Shown here: positions 6,668-10,850 of the stretch, one piece after another | Layout: each line of letters starts with the position of its first letter | How positions within the stretch are numbered: position 1 is the stretch's first letter | Assembly (NCBI GenBank): GCA_964403795.1 | Contig: CAYOHP010000186.1 | Location: 1-10,850, forward strand | Direction: 5' to 3' | Source: CAYOHP01 sp964403795 [NCBI: uncultured bacterium] | GTDB lineage: Bacteria; Muiribacteriota; UBA6191; CAZXTJ01 | DNA length: 10,850 bases | Program-made: the position numbers and the translations under genes | The notes under the pieces: generated by a model | Database searches by the model: none | Seen by the model: the letters and a program-made list of their open reading frames with translations, nothing else | Told to the model about the DNA's origin: nothing

Positions 6668-6673
6668 TACCGT
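6668..6673 (+). promoter_or_regulatory. Candidate leaderless -10 box of the FHA activator gene
   Basis: TACCGT is followed by 8 bases and then ATG 6682, without a Shine-Dalgarno. The arrangement is the same as at the kinase gene. It also argues against the longer in-frame start GTG 6664, which would lie upstream of the -10 box. Confidence 0.5.
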
Positions 6674-6681
6674 CCCCAGGC

Positions 6682-8058
6682 ATGGGATCCGAGGATCGTG
6701 ACCGCGGGGTGGCGCGGACCCAGCGGGTCCAGGCCGGGGGGCGCGGCTACCTGGAGGTCCAGCTCCAGGCGGTGCGCCTCAAGGTGGTCGCCGGGCCCGA
6801 CCAGCCCCGGGAGGCGACCCTGTTCCTCCCCAGCGTCGGGATCGGGACCTCGCCCGAGAACGAACTGGTGCTGACCGATCCGACCGTCTCCGGGCGGCAC
6901 GCGATCCTCGAGGACGCCCCGGCGGGCCTGCGCCTGCGCGATCTGGGGAGCACCAACGGGACCTTCCTGGGGTCGCGCCGGGTCGAGACCGTGTTCCTTT
7001 CGCCGGGCGACGAGTTCAGGGTCGGCGAGACCACGCTCCGGGTGGAGCCCGCCACCCGGACCAGCCGCACCCTGCTCGACGAGAGCGACCGGCTGGGGGA
7101 GCTGATCGGCGCGAGCCCCGCCATGCAGGACCTCTACGGCCTGCTGCGGGCGGTGGCCCCTACCCCGGTCACGGTCCTCCTCTCGGGCGAATCGGGCACC
7201 GGGAAGGAGCTGGCCGCCCGCACCCTCCACCAGCTCTCCGGACGCAACGGCGAGCTGGTGGTCTTCGACGCCACCTCCTCGGACCCCCAGTTCCTGCGGA
7301 GCGATCTCTTCGGCCATGTGAAGGGAGCCTTCACCGGTGCCGCCGGGGCCAGGGAGGGCGCCTTCCGCCAGGCCCACCGGGGCACCCTCTTCCTCGACGA
7401 GGTGGGCGAGATCCCGCTCGATCTCCAGCCCCGCCTGCTCCGGGTCCTCGAGTCGCGGGAGGTGACCCCGGTGGGGGCAGACCGCCCGGTGCCGGTCGAT
7501 GTGCGACTGGTGGCCGCCACCCACCGCGACCTCGAAGCCATGGTGCGGGAAGGCAGCTTCCGGCGGGACCTCTATCATCGGCTGGCGGCCTTCCGGGTCG
7601 CCCTCCCGCCACTCAGGGACCGCCGCGAGGACGTGCCGCTCCTGGTGGCCACCCTGGCCGAGCGGTTCGGGACCCCGGGTCGCTTCTCCCCCGAGGCGCT
7701 GGCCGTCCTCGTGGCCCGGCAGTGGGAAGGCAACGTAAGGGAGCTGCGCAACGCGGTGGAGCGGGCCCTGGTGCTCTCGGGCGGAGGCGAGGTCCGACCC
7801 GAGCACCTCGACGAAGGGCCCGGACGTCCACCCGCCCGGAGCCGCGCCGGTGACCCCGAGGCCCACGCCGACTCCACCGGTAGCGAGGTCGGGGACGACT
7901 GCGACGAGGGACTCCGGGGCGCGGTGGCCTCCGAGGAGAGGCGCCTCATCGAAGCCACCCTGGCGCGTTGCGGCGGCAACCAGAGGAAGACCGCCGAGGC
8001 CTTGGGGATCTCGCTGGCGACCTTGAAGCGCCGGCTGCGCCGGATCCGCGCCGGCTGA
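6682..8058 (+). CDS. FHA-domain sigma-54-dependent transcriptional activator
   Basis: A 458-residue three-part activator. An N-terminal FHA domain (about 30-125) has GIGTSPENELVL, SGRHA and LGSTNGTFLG; the usual Arg of the GR motif is Thr56, a change I believe is common in such proteins. The AAA+ domain (about 140-370) has Walker A GESGTGKE (169-176), the sigma-54-contacting loop GAFTGA (215-220), Walker B LFLDE (236-240) and WEGNVRELRNAVERAL. A variable acidic linker follows, then a Fis-type helix-turn-helix at about 425-458 (GGNQRKTAEALGISLATLKRR). There is no response-receiver domain; the FHA module should instead read phosphothreonine. It therefore acts in the cytoplasm as an ATP-driven activator at sigma-54 promoters, most likely downstream of Ser/Thr kinases such as the one 2 kb upstream. 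No target promoter was found in the window. Confidence 0.95.
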   Translation: MGSEDRDRGVARTQRVQAGGRGYLEVQLQAVRLKVVAGPDQPREATLFLPSVGIGTSPENELVLTDPTVSGRHAILEDAPAGLRLRDLGSTNGTFLGSRRVETVFLSPGDEFRVGETTLRVEPATRTSRTLLDESDRLGELIGASPAMQDLYGLLRAVAPTPVTVLLSGESGTGKELAARTLHQLSGRNGELVVFDATSSDPQFLRSDLFGHVKGAFTGAAGAREGAFRQAHRGTLFLDEVGEIPLDLQPRLLRVLESREVTPVGADRPVPVDVRLVAATHRDLEAMVREGSFRRDLYHRLAAFRVALPPLRDRREDVPLLVATLAERFGTPGRFSPEALAVLVARQWEGNVRELRNAVERALVLSGGGEVRPEHLDEGPGRPPARSRAGDPEAHADSTGSEVGDDCDEGLRGAVASEERRLIEATLARCGGNQRKTAEALGISLATLKRRLRRIRAG

Positions 8059-8128
8059 GGGTCGGGTCCCGGTCCCTGCCGTCCCCCTCTGCGGCTTCCG
8101 GCGTCGCCCGTCTCGCTCGGATCCCGTC

Positions 8129-8146
8129 TCGTGAGATCTCTCACGA
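8129..8146. promoter_or_regulatory. 18-bp perfect dyad, candidate operator
   Basis: TCGTGAGA and TCTCACGA are perfect 8-base inverted arms around a 2-base centre. The centre is too short for a stable RNA loop without losing pairs and no T-run follows, so a dimeric repressor or activator site is more likely than a terminator. It lies 71 bases after the FHA activator stop and 151 bases before the porin start. I do not recognise the family that would bind it. Confidence 0.5.
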
Positions 8147-8212
8147 ACGTCAGGTTCCGGCAATGGACGGTCCGCCAGAGCAGGAGCCCTCGATGCCCCC
8201 CCCGCAATCAAT

Positions 8213-8237
8213 GATCTTGATATCCACTATCAATATC
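8213..8237. promoter_or_regulatory. AT-rich Fur-box-like site upstream of the porin operon
   Basis: An AT-rich island in otherwise GC-rich DNA. The core TTGATA-TCCAC-TATCAA (8217-8233) is a perfect inverted repeat. Read as the 7-1-7 Fur form it is TGATATC-C-ACTATCA, against the consensus TGATAAT-N-ATTATCA (11 of 14 matches by eye). Outer hexamers GATCTT (8213) and AATATC (8232) extend it to four hexamers in the GATAAT/ATTATC pattern. The promoter probably overlaps this island, but no clear -35/-10 pair could be fixed. Other metal or redox regulators with AT-rich dyads are alternatives. Confidence 0.5.
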
Positions 8238-8259
8238 TGCTGGAATGTCCGTGCCCGGC

Positions 8260-8275
8260 CCTCGCGATCGCGAGG
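8260..8275. promoter_or_regulatory. 16-bp perfect palindrome just upstream of the porin ribosome binding site
   Basis: CCTCGCGATCGCGAGG is a perfect palindrome with no centre gap and contains GCGATCGC. It ends 7 bases before the Shine-Dalgarno of the porin gene. It could be an operator or, in RNA, a structure affecting translation. Chance is possible in GC-rich DNA but 16 bp is long. Confidence 0.45.
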
Positions 8276-8282
8276 CCGACGT

Positions 8283-8290
8283 GGAAGGAG
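8283..8290 (+). promoter_or_regulatory. Shine-Dalgarno that decides the TTG start of the porin
   Basis: GGAAGGAG lies 6 bases before TTG 8297. The protein from that TTG begins with a good signal peptide, so the rare TTG start is favoured. Confidence 0.7.
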
Positions 8291-8296
8291 CGATCC

Positions 8297-9715
8297 TTGC
8301 GATCCCCGACGATCCCTCGGCCCGCCACCCGCGCTCTGGCGAGCGCCGGCGTGCTGGCGGCCCTCCTCGCCCCGGCGCCGCACGCCCTCGCCTCGGCTCC
8401 CGACCCGGCACCCCTGGACGCCGCCGCCCTGGCCTCCCGCGTGGCGGCGCTCGAATCCGAGCTCGCGGCCCTGCGCCAGCTGGCGGAGCGACTCCAGGAG
8501 ATGGAGGCGAAGGAGGCCGAGCGCACCCGACGTCAGGAGGTCCTCACCACCGAGGTGCGCGAGCTGCGCGAGGACCGCGAGCTGCCGCGCACCCCCGAGC
8601 TGGTCCCCCAGCACGGCATGGGGCCGGCCGCCAGCAAGGTGTACGGCGTGGAGCGCGGCTTCTCGATCGGCGGCTACGGCCAGGGCTGGTACACGCGCCG
8701 CACCGGCGATCGCCAGGTGGGCCGGGACTCGTTCGACTGGACGCGCTTCGTGCTCTACACCGGATACAAGTTCTCGGACCGCCTGGTGATGAACGCCGAG
8801 CTCGAGTGGGAGCACGCCACCAGCGGGACGGGTTCGGTGTCGGCGGAGTTCGCCCAGATCGACTGGCTCCTCTCCGAGGGAGCCAACCTGCGCGCCGGGC
8901 TGCTGCTGGCGCCCATCGGGTTCGTGAACGAGATGCACGAACCGCCGACCTACTTCGGCAACGAGCGACCGGAGGTGGAGCGACGGATCATCCCCTCCAC
9001 CTGGAGGGAGAACGGCTTCGGGATCTTCGGCGAGCCGCGGCCGGGCCTCACCTACCGGGCCTACCTGATGAACGGCCTGCGGGCTTCGAAGTTCACTTCG
9101 GCAGGCATCCGCCCGGGACGCCAGCAGGGCTCCGAGGCACACGCCAACGACTGGTCCCTGGCGCTGCGCGCCGATCTGGAGGTCTCGCCGCGACTGACGG
9201 TGGGGGCGTCGATGTACTCCGGGGCCCAGGGTCAGGGAGAGGCCGTGAAAGTGACGGCCGGCGGCGCCACCGCCACCCCCGACGCCGACCTCACCCTGGT
9301 GGAGGCGCACGCCCAGTACCGCCACCGCGGCTGGCGTCTCCGGGCGCTGGCGGCCAGGTCCCGGCTCTCGGACGCCGACGTGCTCTCGGCCGCCCAGGCC
9401 GTGAGCGGGAAGGGTCCGGTCGGCGAGCGCATGCATGGCGCCTATGGCGAGGTGGCCTACGACCTGACCCGGATCCTCGACCCCGACTCCGACCGCCAGC
9501 TGAACCTGTTCTTCCGCTACGAATCGCTCGACACCCAGGCGCGGGTTCCGGCAGGATTCGCCCGTGACGCTTCCCAGGATCTCCTGGTCCGTACCCTTGG
9601 CCTCGAGTACCGACCCCACCCCGACGTGGTCCTGAAGCTCGACCACCGCGACTTCTCCCTGGGCGCCGGCGTGCGTCCCGACGAGATCAACCTGGGAGTG
9701 GGGTGGATGTTCTGA
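8297..9715 (+). CDS. Outer-membrane porin with N-terminal coiled coil
   Basis: A 472-residue protein from a TTG start. Residues 1-34 form a Sec signal peptide (Arg-rich start, Ala/Leu core, cleavage near LASA). A coiled-coil region (about 40-93, heptads rich in Leu, Ala and Glu) is followed by a beta-barrel from about residue 118, where alternating aromatic strands such as FSIGGYGQGWYT begin. The region around VERRIIPSTWRENGFGIFG resembles phosphate-selective-type (OprO/P-like) porins and related uncharacterised porins. The chain ends in Trp-Met-Phe, the terminal aromatic expected for outer-membrane insertion by the BAM complex. The coiled coil may anchor to peptidoglycan or trimerise. The stop overlaps the next start (TGATG), so it is the first gene of a three-gene operon. 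The substrate is not shown by the sequence; a Fur-like site upstream suggests an iron-related role. Confidence 0.88.
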   Translation: MRSPTIPRPATRALASAGVLAALLAPAPHALASAPDPAPLDAAALASRVAALESELAALRQLAERLQEMEAKEAERTRRQEVLTTEVRELREDRELPRTPELVPQHGMGPAASKVYGVERGFSIGGYGQGWYTRRTGDRQVGRDSFDWTRFVLYTGYKFSDRLVMNAELEWEHATSGTGSVSAEFAQIDWLLSEGANLRAGLLLAPIGFVNEMHEPPTYFGNERPEVERRIIPSTWRENGFGIFGEPRPGLTYRAYLMNGLRASKFTSAGIRPGRQQGSEAHANDWSLALRADLEVSPRLTVGASMYSGAQGQGEAVKVTAGGATATPDADLTLVEAHAQYRHRGWRLRALAARSRLSDADVLSAAQAVSGKGPVGERMHGAYGEVAYDLTRILDPDSDRQLNLFFRYESLDTQARVPAGFARDASQDLLVRTLGLEYRPHPDVVLKLDHRDFSLGAGVRPDEINLGVGWMF

Positions 9716-10293
9716 TGCGACTCCTCCTCGCAGCCGTGCTGCTGGTCGGGGCGGGATCCTCGTGGGCCGGGGTGCTCCTGTCCCGCAAGGAGGCCCTGGC
9801 CCGCGCCTTCCCCGACGCTACCGAGGTGCGCGCCCGCGACATGGTGCTCACGCCCGAGGAAGTGGCCGGCGTCGAGCGCGCCGCGCGCCAGCGGCTCGAT
9901 TCGGCGCTCGTCACCCTCTACGAGGGCCGCCGCGGCGCCTGCCGGCTCGGCCGGGCGGTGTTCGACACCCGCCCGGTCCGCAGCCTCTCGGGCACCTTCG
10001 TGGTGGTCCTGGCCCCGGGCGGGACCGTGAAGCGCGTCCTGGTGGCGGCCTTCCACGAGCCGGAGGACTACCTGCCCTCGGCGCGCTGGCTGACCCGCCT
10101 GGTCGGCCGCGGGTCCGGGGCCCCGCTGCGCCTGGGCGACGATCTCGATGGGCTCTCCGGCGCGACGCTCAGCGCCCGTGCGGTCGCGGACGCGGTGCGC
10201 CGCGCCCAGGCGCTCGACGCCCTGGTCGATACCCTGGCGGCACCGCCACCCGTGTCCGCGGAAGGAGACCTCCCGCCATGCGATTCGCCGTGA
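9715..10293 (+). CDS. Exported FMN-binding domain protein (covalently flavinylated type)
   Basis: A 192-residue protein. ATG 9715 shares one base with the porin stop (TGATG); a longer in-frame GTG at 9703 is less likely. Residues 1-18 form a signal peptide ending SSWA. The rest resembles the FMN-binding domain of RnfG/NqrC-type and related periplasmic proteins: FVVVLAPGGTVKRVLVAAFHEPEDYL and then DGLSGATLSA, in which Thr151 of Ser-Gly-Ala-Thr is the residue that would carry FMN by a phosphoester bond made by the flavin transferase ApbE. No apbE is present in the window. It should act as a one- or two-electron carrier outside the cytoplasmic membrane. It sits between a porin and a small membrane protein, whose start lies 16 bases inside its 3' end, so the three are almost certainly co-expressed. 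Confidence 0.88.
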   Translation: MRLLLAAVLLVGAGSSWAGVLLSRKEALARAFPDATEVRARDMVLTPEEVAGVERAARQRLDSALVTLYEGRRGACRLGRAVFDTRPVRSLSGTFVVVLAPGGTVKRVLVAAFHEPEDYLPSARWLTRLVGRGSGAPLRLGDDLDGLSGATLSARAVADAVRRAQALDALVDTLAAPPPVSAEGDLPPCDSP

Positions 10294-10787
10294 CCGGGGA
10301 GTGGACGCGGAACCGCCTGCTCATGCGCATCATGGGCTGGCTGCTGGCGTTCATGGCCCTGCTGTGGATCACCAACGGGCTCCTCTATTTCCATGCCATG
10401 GACCTCACGCCCGGCTCGGTGGTGGCCCACTACCTGGGCGACGAGGCCAGCTTCCGCCCTCCCAGGAGCTACCGCAGCCTGCTCGAGGTCTCGCACTTCC
10501 ACCTCTTCGCCATGGGGATCTGGCTGGTGACCGCCACCCACCTGCTGCTCTTCGTCCCGGGTCCCCCCCGGGCCAAGAAGATCCTCATCGACATGGCCTT
10601 CCTGGGCGCCCTCGCCGACGAGAGCGCCGGCTGGCTGGTGCGCTTCGTGCATCCCGCCTTCGCCTGGCAGAAGGTGCTCGGCTTCCTGGCCCTGCAAGGC
10701 AGCCTGCTCGCCATCATGCTGCTGGTGGCCTACGCCGCCTGGACCCGGGCCCCGAGCGCCTACACCCAGGGAGAGGCAGGCGGATAG
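10278..10787 (+). CDS. Four-helix membrane protein with edge histidines, possible electron-transfer partner of the FMN protein
   Basis: A 169-residue integral membrane protein. The start ATG 10278 has GAAGGAGA 9 bases upstream and overlaps the FMN gene by 16 bases. Predicted membrane helices are at about 17-37, 73-93, 102-122 and 133-155. Histidines lie at or near helix ends and within helix 2: His39, His73, His75, His88 and His125, with Asp114-Glu115 in helix 3. This placing could support one or two b-type haems, so a quinol- or haem-based electron donor to the periplasmic flavoprotein is plausible. No CxxCH or iron-sulfur motif is present. I do not recognise a named family, and the haem idea is inference from His placement. 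Confidence 0.82.
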   Translation: MRFAVTGEWTRNRLLMRIMGWLLAFMALLWITNGLLYFHAMDLTPGSVVAHYLGDEASFRPPRSYRSLLEVSHFHLFAMGIWLVTATHLLLFVPGPPRAKKILIDMAFLGALADESAGWLVRFVHPAFAWQKVLGFLALQGSLLAIMLLVAYAAWTRAPSAYTQGEAGG

Positions 10788-10850
10788 TCAGCCCACAGGT
10801 CGAGTCCCTGGCCCGGGTGGGGAACCCCGACGGAGTGCGGACGCCTCCCC
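10788..10850. other. Window end, no gene seen
   Basis: The last 63 bases follow the TAG of the membrane protein. A short GGGG-AA-CCCC element is present, but no T-run and no recognisable start of a further gene. Confidence 0.4.

Noticed and set aside
6664-6681. Longer FHA activator starting at GTG 6664
   Set aside because: No Shine-Dalgarno precedes it, and the likely -10 hexamer at 6668-6673 would lie within the coding sequence; ATG 6682 fits better.
8196-8203. Run of eight C upstream of the porin operon
   Set aside because: It is non-coding and there is no spacing argument that ties it to a promoter; reported only as a homopolymer.
8242-8254. GG...GC resembling a sigma-54 -24/-12 promoter before the porin
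   Set aside because: The GG to GC spacing is 9 bases, not 10, and flanking bases do not match TGGCAC/TTGC.
8193-8260. Possible leader peptide with AGGAG before ATG 8193
   Set aside because: The frame does not stop before the porin gene but runs far into it, crosses an 8-C run and reads as low-complexity sequence. A leader peptide cannot be supported.

Overview
This is a very GC-rich chromosomal window, densely coded and mostly on the plus strand. It combines a Hanks-type receptor Ser/Thr kinase, a formylglycine-generating-enzyme-like (FGE-like) lipoprotein, an FHA-domain sigma-54 activator and an outer-membrane porin. That mix points to a Gram-negative, signalling-rich bacterium of the Acidobacteriota (Holophagae/Thermoanaerobaculia) or Myxococcota type. 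The phylum is an inference from gene content and GC only. No rRNA, tRNA, CRISPR array or insertion sequence was seen.

Layout. (1) Positions 1-137 hold the C-terminus of an FKBP-type prolyl isomerase. (2) Positions 171-873, minus strand, hold a two-gene toxin-antitoxin-like module. A small Rv0078B-type protein overlaps by ATGA the start of a nucleotidyltransferase, which is broken by an internal deletion and frameshift. The module has its own candidate leaderless promoter and an inverted repeat in the -35 region. (3) Positions 1060-6579, plus strand, hold an unrecognised secreted Pro/Trp-rich protein, a one-pass transmembrane Ser/Thr kinase with a 440-residue unknown outer domain, an FGE-like lipoprotein overlapping the kinase stop by GTGA, and an exported beta-lactamase-family serine hydrolase. 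(4) Positions 6682-8058 hold an FHA-AAA+-Fis sigma-54 activator. (5) Positions 8059-8296 are a 238-base regulatory region with an 18-bp dyad, an AT-rich Fur-box-like site and a 16-bp perfect palindrome. (6) Positions 8297-10787 hold a tightly packed operon: outer-membrane porin, exported covalent-FMN protein, and a small four-helix membrane protein with histidines at the membrane edges.

How they may work together. The kinase and FGE-like lipoprotein look like one envelope-sensing unit, and the FHA activator is the obvious nearby candidate to read threonine phosphorylation and drive sigma-54 promoters. The last three genes look like an envelope redox module: the porin spans the outer membrane, the flavoprotein sits in the periplasm, and the membrane protein could pass electrons to it. 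With a Fur-like site upstream, the simplest hypothesis is iron-responsive ferric reduction or uptake.

A recurring point is that three genes (the antitoxin-like gene, the kinase and the FHA activator) have no Shine-Dalgarno but carry a TAnCnT/TACCnT hexamer 13-14 bases before the start codon, the spacing of leaderless transcripts. Several other genes have clear Shine-Dalgarno sequences.
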